A stretch of 64,000 nt of DNA from Thecaphora thlaspeos (taxonomy: Eukaryota; Basidiomycota; Ustilaginomycetes; Urocystidales; Glomosporiaceae): NCBI GenBank assembly GCA_900291925.1, contig UWYS01000001.1, forward strand, positions 930,001-994,000, written 5' to 3'. The notes under the pieces were generated by a model. It was not told the DNA's origin. It saw nothing but the letters and a program-made list of their open reading frames with translations, and ran no database searches. Shown piece after piece: positions 21,335 through 32,774 of this stretch. Numbering within the stretch: the first letter of the stretch is position 1; every line of letters begins with the position of its first letter. The translations under genes were made by a program, and so were the position numbers.

Positions 21335-22236
21335 ATGCCCTCTTTCGCGTCTCTCGTCTTGGCCTCGGCCCTTGCCGTGGCGCCCCTAGCCGTCGGCGCA
21401 TCGGCGCTGCCCCAGCACTTGAACCTCGCCGTCCGACAGCAGCAGGATCCCTCGACTCCCCTCTACCTCAACTCGCCCTACTGCAACTTTTTCCAGTGCG
21501 CCGTCATCTGGGGCGCTGGCGACGAGGCCGTCGTAAATTGGCTCAACGCCCCCGCCGGCGACGTCCAGGTGGACCTCATGATCGATGCCTCCAGTCGCCT
21601 CGCCTACCCGATCGCCAAGGCACCTGCCGTTTCGTCGACGTGCGATGCCGGCCAGGGCTACGGCGTCGAGGTTCCGGGGACCACATGTGGCGGCTTTGTC
21701 TTCACCGTCCCCAGCACCTGGGCCAACGGTAATTGTGAGTAGAGAGTGATCATCAGTCACTCGCTCGTCCTCTTGAGAGGGGACCCACCTCGCCGACGTC
21801 CTTGCGCTGACAAACGCCACCTCTTCTTCCATTGCGCCCGTGCCTTTCTTCCCTCGTCGCCTCGACAGACTCGATGCGAGCGACTTCGGTGCAAAACCCC
21901 TCCATTGATTCGTATACCGACGTTATCCTCATCATGAACAACGGCACAGTCAAGGAAACGCCCTTTGCCATTGTCAGCGGCTCGATAGAGAGTGGCGAGG
22001 CCAGCAGCACCACCGCACCCTCGGCCACCTCGAGTGCCGCCTCGTCGTCCGCAACTGCCACCAACCAGTCATCCTCCGGGACGGCCCGACCCACCAGCAG
22101 CGCATCCCGGTCATCGACGTCCGCCGCCCCCTCTGCCGCTTCGACGTCGGCGCCCAACTCTGGTGTTCGCACCTCGAGCCCCGTCGTCCTTGGCTCTGCC
22201 GCTGCGCTTGCTCTCGGCCTCGCCATGCTCATCTGA
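21335..22236 (+). CDS. secreted GPI-anchored Ser-rich protein, Kre9/KNH-like N-terminus
   Basis: Exons 21335-21734 and 21869-22236 (donor GTGAGT, acceptor ACAG) give 255 residues. Signal peptide MPSFASLVLASALAVAPLAV; a compact domain of about 130 residues with cysteines (YCNFFQCAVIWGAGDEAVVN, CDAGQGYGVE, TTCGGFVFTVP) ending YSMRATSVQNPSIDSYTDVI; then a Ser/Thr/Ala-rich stalk; then SSPVVLGSAAALALGLAMLI, a GPI-attachment signal. The domain pattern resembles the beta-sandwich that precedes Ser-rich stalks in many basidiomycete surface proteins (Kre9/KNH-like), but I am not certain of the family. Role: probably cell wall or surface. Confidence 0.75.
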
Positions 22237-23005
22237 GCGGCGTACCGATCTGAACGCAGAAGTGTCTTCCGCCAAAGCCATCCTTCTACCCACCGACGAC
22301 TCCGCCTGACGCCCACGCTCCCTTCTCTGACCTTGTTGTATACCTAGCGCCTCGCACCTCGCACCGGGCCCTCACTGTCTAGCCTTGCATCGGGCCGACC
22401 TACACGATTCTGCGTCAGAACACGGCTGCTTCGCTCTGCCTGCTCTCTCCTGCAACAGGATACCATCTTCTCCGCACGATAGACTTGCCGGCCTTTCATT
22501 AATCATGGATCCTTCGCTGTACATAGCCTGCATGCTGCATTGTAGATATACTCTCCCTTTGTGCCCAAGCATTGATCTCACTCAGCTCACAGGGGTCTCC
22601 CAGGCCCACGAAGGGCTCCAGCCGACGTGCTAGACTCACAAAACACCGAGCACGTGCATCTATCAGCTGCTGGACGTTGTATCGTTTGGTCTGAAAGCTG
22701 TCAGAAGGTACTTGTCATCCCTGTGCGTTGGATGTGCTTTTCGGCACCCTCTACCGTGTGTGTCGCTGTGGCTGGATGGTGGTGTTGGTCGGAGGTCGGC
22801 GAATTGTGCATCGGGCGTGGTAGAGCGCGGCCCGATCTCGAGCCTCGGTGAACAGAGCGGGGCATTTCTGGCGTGCGCACGCACCTCCTTCCACCACAGC
22901 ATCCCTCTTGCTCGCCAGCAACCCTTGCACCTTCCTGTCCATCTCAGTTCTCCCTTGTCGGCCGCCTTCGCTTCCCAGGTAGCTTCGCCAACGCTGCATC
23001 CAACC
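22237..23005. other. intergenic upstream of HyuB gene
   Basis: No gene supported. I searched this stretch for any trace of a HyuA (5-oxoprolinase N-terminal) domain ahead of the HyuB gene and saw none; at under 800 bp it could not hold one anyway. The final 100 bp are C-rich leader. Confidence 0.55.
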
Positions 23006-25180
23006 ATGCTTTCCTCGACAGAGTCCACCGGCGGCGGCAGCCCTTCTTACGCCCAGGGCGACGGCCCAGATCCCATCCTCCTCTCCCTCTTTGCCAACAG
23101 GTTCATGAGCGTCGCAGAGGCCATGGGGAAGAGCCTACAGCAGACCTCGATCTCTACCAACATCAAAGAGCGACTCGACTTCTCTTGCGCTCTCTTTAGC
23201 CCGGACGGATCCTTGGTCGCCAACGCCCCACACCTGCCCGTCCACTTGGGCTCGATGTCGTTTGCCGTCAAATACCAGGTCGAGCACCTCAAGAAGAGTG
23301 GCCAGAGCTTCAAGCGCGGCGACGTCGTCATGGCCAACATGCCGTCCGCCGGCGGTTCGCACCTGCCCGACATCACCTGCATCACCCCCTGCCACGCTAA
23401 TGACTCGGACGAGATCATCTTCTTCTGCGCCTCGCGCGGCCACCACGCTGACATCGGCGGCATCACGGCCGGATCCATGCCGCCCATGTCCAAGACGCTG
23501 TACGACGAGGGCGCTCAGATCAAGTCGTTCAAGATCGTCTCGGAGGGCAAGTACGACCGTGATGAGCTAGTCCGGCTGATGGTCGAGGAGCCAGCCAAAC
23601 ATCCGGGCTGCTCCGGATCGCGATGCTTCCGTGACGTCGAGAGCGACCTCCAGGCCCAGATCGCCGCCAACCAGAAGGGCATCAGCCTGATCCAGATGCT
23701 CGTTGAGGAGTGGGGGCTCGAAATGGTGCAGCAGTATATGGAGTACATCCGCCACAACGCCGAGCTGAGCGTGCGCAACCTGCTCAAGAGCGTCTCCAAG
23801 AAGCAAGGGTCCAACAAGCTCCACGCGATCGAGCACATGGACGATGGCTCGCCGATCGAGCTCAACATCACCATCGATCCAGAGGAGGGCTCGGCCGTCT
23901 TCGATTTCGAGGGAACGGGCCCAGAGGTGGCGGCCAACTTCAACTGCCCACGGAGCGTCGCATCGAGCGCCATCGTCTACTGCCTCCGGTGCATGGTCTC
24001 CGCCGACATCCCGCTCAACCAGGGCTGCCTGGCACCGATCGACATCAGGATCCCCAAGGGCTGCCTTCTGGACCCCTCGGAGACCGCGGCTGTCGTCGGT
24101 GGCAACGTGTTGACCAGCCAGCGGATCACCGACGTCGTCCTCCGGGCGTTTAATGCGGCTGCGGCAAGTCAGGGCGACACCAACAAGTGAGTGCTACTCG
24201 ACCGGGCCGAAGAGCAGAGTCCAAGTCACCGAACGTCGAGCGCCGAGCACTGAGTCCCTTTTGCCTTTGTCTGCTCTTTTTACGCCGAACAGCCTGACGT
24301 TCGGTCTAGGAGGCAAGGACGAGGAGGGCAACCACGTCGAAGGGTTCGGCTACTACGAGACAATCGCCGGTGGATCGGGAGCGGGGTCCCACTGGCATGG
24401 TACCTCTGGCGTCCACACGCACATGACCAACACGCGGATGACGGATCCAGAGATATTCGAACGGCGGTACCCGGTGCTGCTGCGGCACTTTTCTCTGCGC
24501 GACGAGTCGGGAGGCGACGGCAAGTACCGGGGTGGCGACGGGGTGGTGCGCGATATCGAGTTCCTGGCGCCGGGCATCCAGGTGTCGATCCTGAGCGAGC
24601 GCAGGGTGTACAGCCCGTACGGACTGGAGGGAGGAGAGAATGCGAAGCGAGGGCTGAACCTATGGGTCAAGCAGAAGAGGGGGGCTGACGGAGACCTGAG
24701 GGAGGGCGAGGAGGAGGGCAAGGCGGCGCCGCGTGTCATCAACCTGGGTGGCAAGGTGAGTGTTCGATGCACGCTATCCTGCTGCGCTTCCGTGCGAACG
24801 TCCCTCTGACGTCTTGCGCAAACGTGGACTGCACCTCTTCTCCTTCTGCCCTTTCTTTTGCTACCGGCCAGAACTCGACAAGGATGGGCCGATACGACCG
24901 TATCATCATCCACACACCAGGTGGAGGCGGATGGGGCTCCTCGCCCTCTTCCGGCCCAGAAGGGGACACTGCAGGGGACCGAGGAGAGTCGAGAGATCCA
25001 GTCAACAGCCGCAACGCCTCTGCGCGCATGGTACCGCTTCTCAACGATGCCACCACTGAGACGGGCGTGATCGCACCGCCGAAGAAGGACGAGGAGGGAA
25101 AGGCGGCCCGAAGTGCGCTGCACACGACGAGGCAGAGGGGGAGCGTGGCAGAGTGGAACGCGTTGCAGCTCGGTGCTTGA
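23006..25180 (+). CDS. hydantoinase B/5-oxoprolinase beta-type protein (stand-alone HyuB)
   Basis: Exons 23006-24186, 24293-24755 and 24872-25180 (GTGAGT donors; phases match) give 650 residues. The protein starts almost directly at the HyuB domain: [80 protein letters not shown] (metal-binding motif of the family), [33 protein letters not shown], and C-terminal [13 protein letters not shown]. Fungal 5-oxoprolinases (glutathione cycle, ATP-dependent opening of 5-oxoproline) are usually single chains of about 1,300 residues with HyuA first; here HyuA is absent. The gene has its own leader and ATG, so it looks like a natural beta-only protein, not a visible break. A partner HyuA may be encoded elsewhere. 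Activity alone is doubtful. Confidence 0.85.
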
Positions 25181-25862
25181 TGGCTCCTTGTGCGGTTGGG
25201 CCGGGTAACTGTACTCAGTCAGAGAAAATGCCGTAGGGTTCCTATTCTTGATTGTAGAGTAGTAACTAAGTACAAAGTGCGACGTGAAAGCTTGCCCGCT
25301 CTGTCGCCGCAAGACGAGTATTCGTGCGTGCGTGCGTGGGCGGGCGTATGTGGCCAGACAAGCCACCGCAGCCAGCCCACCGTGGAAATTAGACCTGCTC
25401 GCGCGCCTCGGCCCTTCCGAATAGACATCGATTATCTCAGCCATACGTATGCTGTCTACGTCTGTTGGTCGTCCGTGCTCGAGGTGGAGGCGGGGCGGAC
25501 GCGCCGGGACTGCCGGCGTTGCGCCTGCGCTGGGCCTTTTGGCGGCCAATAAGGGAGGCATGACGTAAGCGTGGGGGAAGAAAGCGAGCGCGCGTGTGGA
25601 GGCGGCGCAGCGGCGTGGGGTAAGGCGGCCGCCACCCTCTCTCGTCCTTCCTTCTCCGCCACGACTGGGCTTCCGTTGGACCCCCGCTTCCTCCTGCTGC
25701 ACCCTTGGCGACGACATAAGAACGACCACGCTGGCAATCGCCTCTTCCCTCTTGATCCCCTTTACCCTTTCCAACGGACGACATCCTCTCTTCCCCGCTG
25801 AATTCTTCTCAAACCTCCTCTCCTTCATCTTTACCCACTGCCCTGCCAAGCTACACGTCGCT
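25181..25862. other. intergenic upstream of DenD-like gene
   Basis: Contains a short TGCG repeat (25324-25337) and a C/T-rich leader from about 25640. No gene supported; the long minus-strand frame spanning it is the antisense of the HyuB exons plus low-complexity sequence. Confidence 0.5.
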
Positions 25863-27126
25863 ATGGCCGTCACCACAGTCTTCATCACCGGCGCCCGCGG
25901 CTTCCTCGGGTCCCTTCTGGCCGACACCATCCTGCGCCTGGAGCCATCGACGTCCTACCGCTTCATCCTGGTCGACGTCTCGGTTCCCAGACCTCCTCGC
26001 TCCACCTCTGCCTCTTCCGTCAGCGTCAAGGCGGACCTGACAAAACCAGAAGGTGTCGATGCCGTCTTCAACACCGAGTACGGTCTTCCCGACGTCATCT
26101 ACAGTCTCCACGGTATCATGTCCAAGGGCAGCGAGGCGGACTGGGAGTTCGGATTCGGCGTCAACTTGGACTCGACGCGTGCCCTCCTCAACGGCGCGCC
26201 CAAGTACACTCCCGGCGTCAAGTTCATCTTTGCCAGCTCCATCGGCGTGTTTGGCGGAGACTTGCCCGACGTCGTGCTGCCCACCACGCTGCCGACTCCA
26301 GAGGGAGCTTACGGAACCGCAAAGGTCATGTGCGAGTACCTCGTCACCGAGTACTCGAGGAAGGGCTTCGTAGACGGCAGAGTGGTGAGGTTGCCGACCA
26401 TCACAGTCTGACCTGGTCCGCCGGCTGCGGCGATGACGGCCTTCGTCTCGGGTATCATCAGGGAACCGATCTAGGGTCTGGAAGCTGTCTGCCCCATCGG
26501 GAGCGGCATCGACGACGAGGTGTTTCAAAAGACGAGGAGCTTCGTTAGCACGCCGACGACGCTTCTCGAAAAGTGAGTAGTAGATGCTCGTTCGCTCATC
26601 CGCTCGCCCGCGCCCTTGTCCCTCTCTCTCGCTCTCTAGTAGCTGGACCACTGACTGAACCCTCCATGCCTGCATCACGTCCGCCCACCTCTCACCACTG
26701 CGCCGACACGCAACTCAGCTTCGTCCACGCTAAAAACGTCCCCGCCTCGTCGTTCCCGCGGTACAGCCGCGTCGTCAACCTGCCCGGCTTCCCCGTCTCT
26801 GTCAAGCAAGAGATCGATGCTCTCCGAAAAGTCGCCGGTGAAGAGTGAGTGTCTCCCCACTCTCTCCCGCTTAATATCTTTCTGTCGTCTCGTTGCCCTC
26901 GCTAACAGGTCCCCAAAACCGCCTCTCTCTGTGAACCTCCGACAGCGCGGTGAAGCTAATCAAGTTCGAGCGCGACGAAGTATGCGAGCGTCTAGTCGCT
27001 ACGTTCCCGCAGGAGTTTGACAACACCTTCACCCTCTCGCTCGGTTTCAAGGTGGATCAGGGCGGCTTCGAGACCAATATCAAAGAGTTTCAGCAGCACC
27101 TCAACAACCAAGCGGCCAACAAGTGA
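25863..27126 (+). pseudogene. D-erythronate dehydrogenase-like SDR (NAD-epimerase family) with two in-frame stops
   Basis: Extended short-chain dehydrogenase resembling DenD, which oxidises C4 sugar acids. Exons 25863-26572, 26719-26844 and 26946-27126; all donors are GTGAGT and all phases match, giving 339 codons. Rossmann motif [13 protein letters not shown] at the start; FASSIGVFGG and EGAYGTAKVMCEYLVTEYSR carry the catalytic Tyr-x3-Lys; NFVHAKNVP and LSLGFKVDQGGFETNIKEFQ close the protein. The frame is interrupted only by TGA at 26409-26411 and TAG at 26472-26474, both inside the conserved substrate-binding stretch RLPTITV*PG...FVSGIIREPI*G. Everything before and after is open and well conserved. 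Most likely a young pseudogene. Alternatives are a weak 69-nt GT-AG intron (26406-26474) that removes both stops in frame but deletes conserved residues, or readthrough. Confidence 0.75.
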
Positions 27127-27194
27127 ACTCGGACGACGCCCACTGTATTCGTAGTGGTACGAGGCAATAGATAGATTACGGAATAGCTTTCGCT

Positions 27195-29229
27195 TTAGGT
27201 GTAGTATAGCTCGTACTCCTTCCGCAACACTTCGTCACCTCTGTGTGACGGTGCGTCGGTGTGGAAGGGTGTTCTTCCGTCAGTCGATCGGTCGGTCGGT
27301 CAATCTGTGTGGATGACGTCGAGAAGAGGGAAAGACTTACTCGAATCTCCATTTGATTCGTTTCGGCTCCTCTGCAAAGCCCTCTTCCTTCTTTGGCCGT
27401 TGGACCTGCTTGTAGAACGAGTCGATGGCAAAGGCAGGGACGAGATCTCGTCTCGGCTGATGGGGTGGGACGTCCGAGGTGGTGTGGAACTGTCGTCAAT
27501 AACGCGGTGACGACGTGACGACGACGGCGACGAGGAGGAACGGGAAGAGGAGGGATGACTCACCTCATCGACAAGTGCGCCGCCCATGGCTCGGAATGCG
27601 TTGTTGTGAAGACACGTAGCTTTTGCAATGTCAAAGAAGAAACAACGTATCGGAGTGCATGATGTCGTTGCTAGGTCCTGCCAGATCGACGAGGAAAGAT
27701 TGGGCTTTAGCGCGATTTTCGTTGATTCGTCGATGGAGAGGGAGAGAGCCGGTGTCGAGAGGATCACTTACGATGTAGTGTTTGCGCGTGGCTCTATCTC
27801 TGTCAAGTTCAGGGAGCGGATGGAGATGGCGTTGGTATCTTTGTCGACTCGATGAACGTGCATCGGTGGGTGGCTGGCAAGGCTCAGCTTACCTATTCGT
27901 ATTGTCTGCCCGACAAGGTGCGAGCGAGACGGCGAGACAAAGGAACAGATCAGCTGCCGACGCCACCAGCTCGGAAGACATCGCATCATACAGACCGACG
28001 AGTACGAGCGACTTACCGACAACGCAACTCCTGCCCTCCTCTAGACACTTTCGGACCGCCGAGACGCACTTGTCCCTCGTCTTGAGCGTATCTTGATTGA
28101 TCCATTCGTAGCCCGCCGGCTGCAAGTGTCGTCGATAGAAAGCCGTCTTGCCGCTCGCGGGTGAGCCAACGAAAAGGATCACCTCCGTCCTCTCGTCGTC
28201 CGGAACGAGGGGGGTGTCCGACGGGTAGAAGAGGGAGTCGCTGTCGTCAGCCTCCTTGCCCGTACCGTCAAAGATGGGTAGACGATCAAAGCTATCCGGC
28301 TTGGCCAGCCACGGATACGGCGGTGGCTTGAGCAGCTCGTTCTTTCCGAGAAAGAACTGCTCTGGCGTCTGGAATGACAGCCCGGCGTTGAGCGCCCATT
28401 TCAAGTCGGTGTCGGAGTGATCTTTGCCGCCGATAGACTTGCGTCCGGCAGCGTCGCCGACGTAGTACGACGCCGCGAGGTCGATCTGCATGTCGCCGTT
28501 GAGCTTATCGCGCAGCTCGTGCCAGATGCCGAGGCACGGCTTGCGGTATCCGTCTGCCGCCAGCGCCGCAAACACCCGCAGCGGAACGTCGAGGGCGCGT
28601 GCGATGTGAACAATCTTCTTCGACCACGTCTTGAGGCGCGCTGCTCCCGACTGGGGTGTCTGCTTCTGGTTGCTAACGATGACGACTGCAAAGCCCTCCT
28701 GATAGGCCTGCTGGACCTTGTCGATCACGCCCGGGTAGCAGAATCTAAAGTCGTGTTCGTTCGTAGCGGAGGGCCACTTGGCGTTGCTTTTCGGCCGCAC
28801 CAGCGTCCCGTCAAGGTCGAAGAGAGCCAGTTTGGTCGACGGAGAAGGGTGGCGGTATGAACCATGCAGGCAGCTGGCTCTGGGTCCGAGCTTGTCGTGC
28901 CAAACAAACTGGCCCGAGAAGTCCGAAGAGGAGGAAGCGGACGACGAGGACGAGGGATCGGACGGGCCTGTAGCCTTTCCCATGGTGAAGATCGAGGCAA
29001 GCTCTTGTTTCTTGTTGCTGTCCATGACGGTCGGCGTGTTTACAGTAGGAGCAACTGCTGATGCCGACGAGCCGATGGCGGCAGAAGGCGGACAAGCAGA
29101 GGGTGTAGGAATGAGTTCCTCCTCCTCCTCCTCTTCCTCCGTCTCGGACGAGGATGTCGACGCCGCTTTGCGCTTCGCTGATCCCGGAGCGACAGTGGCA
29201 GCAGCGGCAGTATCGAACGAGGCGGCCAT
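27195..29229 (-). CDS. bifunctional polynucleotide phosphatase/kinase (PNKP)
   Basis: Restores 5'-phosphate and 3'-hydroxyl ends at DNA strand breaks, in the nucleus. Six exons: 29229-28017, 27905-27893 (13 nt), 27799-27772 (28 nt), 27677-27564, 27489-27341, 27240-27195; every phase closes and the protein is 520 residues. N-terminus is basic then an eight-Glu run, with no FHA domain, as in most fungal forms. Phosphatase: LALFDLDGTLVRPKS (nucleophile Asp138), VVIVSNQK, YYVGDAAGR. Kinase: FVGSPASGKTAFY (Walker A 355-362), EWINQDTLKTR, VVDNTNRDRATRKHYI, then IRCFFFD and CLHNNAFRAMGG. The 13-nt exon encodes the DNTN core of the kinase motif, so it must be included. It ends 68 bp from the convergent DenD-like gene, so their 3' ends may overlap. 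Confidence 0.92.
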
Positions 29230-29849
29230 CTTGCTCGCTCTGCCGGATAGCGCGCAGCTATGCGGCAGGAAGAGGCGAGCGGGTGCGAGAAAGCGGTGGA
29301 GAGGAAGGAGAGGCGGCGGCAGGCGGAAGGTGGGGTCGAGCCGACTCGCTGAGCGGATGAGGATGGCAGGTATCGCGGCGATGACGAGGATGCTGGGCGC
29401 TGGTAGAGCGATACGCCCTGGAGAAGGAGGCGTCGAGAGGGAGAGGGGGTGGAGAGCGGAGAGCGGAGTGAGGGCCGAGACGGGGATGGTGGAAGGTTGT
29501 GAAGTGGGATGAGGTGTGCGAGAAAGGAGGAACGCGGCGCCGCTCCCGACACGCCTCCATGTCCCTGTCAAACCGCTTCGCACCACGGCGACTCCATAGC
29601 GGTCACCAGCAACGACAACACTCGCTCGCCCGACGCCGGCTGTCTTCGAAAAGCATGACTTGTAACGAAAGGGGCAGCAACCAAAGGTGCGCTCGGGGAT
29701 GGTATTGTCCAAGGAACGGTGTATGTGAATGTGCGGTTTCGGGTACAAAGGCTTCACGAAAGGGTAAGGAGCGATAAATATACTGTAATATATGGCGAGG
29801 AGAGCGCAGGGGGCAACTGCCGAGGCAAGCAGAGAAGTCCAGTTCTCAC
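29230..29849. other. intergenic between PNKP 5' end and MAG-like gene 3' end
   Basis: PNKP promoter region and the 3' flank of the MAG-like gene. An AT-rich spot (AAATATACTGTAATATATGG, 29775-29794) may be its 3'-end signal. No gene supported. Confidence 0.5.
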
Positions 29850-31234
29850 CTAGAGGAGGAGCGCGAGAGCAGCGACACCGACAACGGCCGACGAGACGAG
29901 GGGAAGCGCGAGCGCCGAAGCACCGCTGCCCTGCGACCAGGCGTTCTGGCCCGTCGAGGCGGCGTTGGCGCCGCCAGTAGGCTGGGTGCCTGCAGGAGAG
30001 TTGTTCGAGCGCGACGAGACGGCAGCGGTGGCCATGGACGAAGCGGCGCTCGACGTGCTCGACGACGCCGAAGCCGACGACGCGACGAGGCTGGCAATTC
30101 CGTTCCGGATGGTGTCGGTGGTGCTGCAGGAGCTGGTCGCGGGCAGCGAGTAGGCCGCGGTCGGCGTGATCTGGTCAATGGCACCGTTGGTGTACTGGAT
30201 CGTCTGGCCGTTGACGACATACTCTCCCGTGTAGTACTGGCGGAAGAGCGAGGTCGAACCGCCCGCCTGCGGGTACTGTCCGGGAGGGTAGGCGGCGTCG
30301 CCGTCGCACGTCTCGAACACGTTGTCCTCGTAGTTGCCCGGCATGACGAAGCGGCAGCCCATGATGTCGAGCTCGTGCCAGCACTGTTCGGCCGTGGAGA
30401 CCTGGTCGGAGGCGGCGGTGCAGATGCGCATGCAGACCTGGTTGTACGAGACGAAGTTCATCCATTCCTGGTAGAAGCTGCGACGGATGGGCCGGAGAAC
30501 AGGGGTGTGGGGTGTGAGCTGGACTCTGCGTTCGTTCCGTCCTCGATTATGGCAAGCATAGAGCGCGCAATACTCACACATCCTCGCCCGAAACGTTCGA
30601 AGTGACGTTGCCACCGATCGGGTTGCCCATGTTGGTGGCTCCGTGCGGGTCGAGCTCGCCACCTTCGTCGCCATCAACGACGCCGATCTTGGTGAAATCG
30701 CCCAGAGCCATCACCTGGACATAGAGCGGCGTCTTGATGAAGTGCGCAGCAGTGATGGTGCCGTCAGGCTGTCACGATGGCATCGAAGAGGAACGCGCCA
30801 AAAAAATCAAGGGCATAGGGTGGCAATGGCGGTCAGTGAAAGGTCGGACGCCGCACGGCATACGGACAGATGTCGACCGTGATGTTACTCACGATGACAC
30901 GGGCGTTGTTGCGCGGCTTGGTGCAGTAGGCAACGACGACGGGCTCAACGTCTCCGATGACGGTGTTGGGGTCCTTGGGGCCGAAGGTGCACCAGTCGTC
31001 GATAGAGTTGACCGTGGCGAGGCGCGACTCGGACGTCTGGTTGATTGGCGTATTGAGCATGGGGCGGTCCGGGTTGGTGCGACCGTTGCGGGTGGTGCCG
31101 CGGACGCCAGGCAGGTTAGGGTTGGGCGTACCGTAGCGGAAGGGGGGGACGTCCGACTGGGCGACGACGCCCGCGACGACGCCCGCGACGGCGAGGAGGG
31201 TGGTGAGAAGGGTGGCGAGGATGGCGGTCTTCAT
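29850..31234 (-). CDS. macrophage-activating-glycoprotein (MAG)-like GPI-anchored surface protein
   Basis: Family found widely in basidiomycetes and named from a mushroom glycoprotein; molecular role unknown, presumed surface protein. Exons 31234-30893, 30768-30578 and 30477-29850 give 386 residues. Signal peptide MKTAILATLLTTLLAVAGVV; then DDWCTFGPKDPNTVIGDVEP, VVAYCTKPRNNARVI|PDGTIT, a GDEGGELDPHGATNMGNP block with GGNVTSNVSG, EWMNFVSYNQVCMRICT and GDAAYPPGQYPQAGG, all family hallmarks with spaced cysteines. A Ser/Thr/Ala-rich stalk follows and the protein ends LALPLVSSAVVGVAALALLL, a GPI signal. Two introns are placed by phase and motif continuity. No defects. Confidence 0.88.
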
Positions 31235-32774
31235 CTTCGGCGTCGGTGGTGTTAGTGATAGGGATGGAGAGGCGATGGGGTTAAGGTGATTCCGTGCAGC
31301 GGGGATCGCAAGGGGCAAGGATCGTCAGGTGTCGGTACTTAAGAGAGACGGGGAGAACCCAGACGAAGTCAAGTGTGGTGAGGCGACCAGAGCGGGGGGG
31401 GGGGGGGCACAACGGCGGCCCCTGAATACCTCGTCGTGAAGTCGTGAGCGTACGTAGTTGCCGCTGATGGACGACAAAGGCGGTTCTGTGCTCGCTCGAT
31501 CTCGGCTTTGGCAGTGGCCGCTCTGTCCACTTAGCAATCTAGAATCGGCATCGTCGATGCTGCGAGAGGGAGGGGAAGGAAGGAAGGTGGTTTGCCAAGA
31601 CCTCGCGCTAGCAAGCTAAGCAGCGCCTTCATCTGCGCAAGTACATACAGTCCCGGCCAAGTGCCTGCTCGCCTGTGGCGCTGTCGATGCCCTTTTTCCT
31701 GGCTGCCTGCTTTCCCCTGCGACGGCGTTGACGCAGGAGGGGATGGCGGATGTTGTCAGCGAGAAGGTTCTGTTTTCGCAGCCGCCACCGTCGCCACCGT
31801 CGCCGTCGCCGCCGCCGCCGCCGCCGCTGCTGCTGCTGCTGCTGCTGCTGCTCAGCTTGGAGCGGCGAATGCTGCGTGGCGGAGGTGTGAGTGATGGAGG
31901 TACATACAGCTGTACGTAGGGAGGGGAGCGCGCGAGCTGGCTTGCAGTTCTTCGCACCTCGCACCTCGCACCTCGCGATCACCGAGCCAGGCCGGCCTCG
32001 GGAAATGGTAATGTGCACACCGCCCGCCACCCATCCGCCAGCTGCGCGCCGCAGCCATGGCATCCTCTTGGCCATCACCGACGCCGACGTCGAACGCCAC
32101 TCGCCGCTCGCCGTTCGCCGTCTGTGTCGTTCGCTGCGATCGTCGGTGCACCGTAGAGGCGATCAAGTGGAACGAGCATCTTGCCCTCCCGAATACTTGA
32201 CGTTGCGGGAAGAGTAGTGTAGTCGTCTCAGCTCGAGAGCGAAGCGTGAAAAGGCAAGGCTTCCCGGACGTCCACGAGCGGCGGGCAGGCCTCTAGTAGT
32301 CAACTCACTCACCACTGTACGATCGATGCGGAGACTCCGAGCATATCCACCGAGCCCTCGAGCGGGGCAGGACGTGCAGAGTCAGGGGACGCGAGGAGGG
32401 TCAAAGCGTCCTCGAGGCCGCGCAGCAGCGTCTGGGCGCGCGTCGGTTGCTGCGGGCTGTGCTGCGGGCTGTGCTGCGCGCCAGGCCCAGCTCGGCACGT
32501 TCTGCCGCCCTTTTTGCCATCGCCAGATCGGGCGCGACGTACGGTACGCGCGCACGCCTCGTCATTCTTTCGGATCCGAGACGAGCTCCCATATCTGATG
32601 TGGAGCAGGCAGCGAGAGGCGTCTGACGGCATGCCCAGCCGCTGGCAACATCGCATCTTCTCATCTTCTCACCCACCCTTCCCATCCCTTCTCCTTCCCT
32701 AGCTCCTCCACTGTAACGGCTCTACAAGGCCTCTCCCTACTTCCTCCACTTGCTTTGCCACCACGCGGCATCGT
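31235..32774. other. divergent intergenic region (MAG-like gene and APN1 promoters)
   Basis: 1.5 kb with low-complexity sequence: a run of about 14 G at 31395-31408; GCC/GTC then CTG trinucleotide repeats at 31782-31855, which read as poly-Ala, poly-Pro or poly-Leu in different frames and account for the ORFs there; and three CACCTCG units at 31957-31977. No TATA box or gene that I would support. Confidence 0.55.
31782..31855. repeat. GCC/CTG trinucleotide repeat
   Basis: Interrupted CCGTCGCCA units, then (CCG)n, then about eight to nine CTG units ending at CTGCTCAG. All six frames stay open across it as homopolymeric peptides, so it should not be called as coding. Confidence 0.85.

Noticed and set aside
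24353..25930. 525-codon minus-strand open frame
   Set aside because: Antisense of HyuB exons and low-complexity intergenic sequence; Arg/Ser-rich without motifs.
31395..31408. Long G-run as a possible functional quadruplex
   Set aside because: A single homopolymer in a spacer; it may also be of uncertain length in the assembly. Nothing ties it to a gene function.
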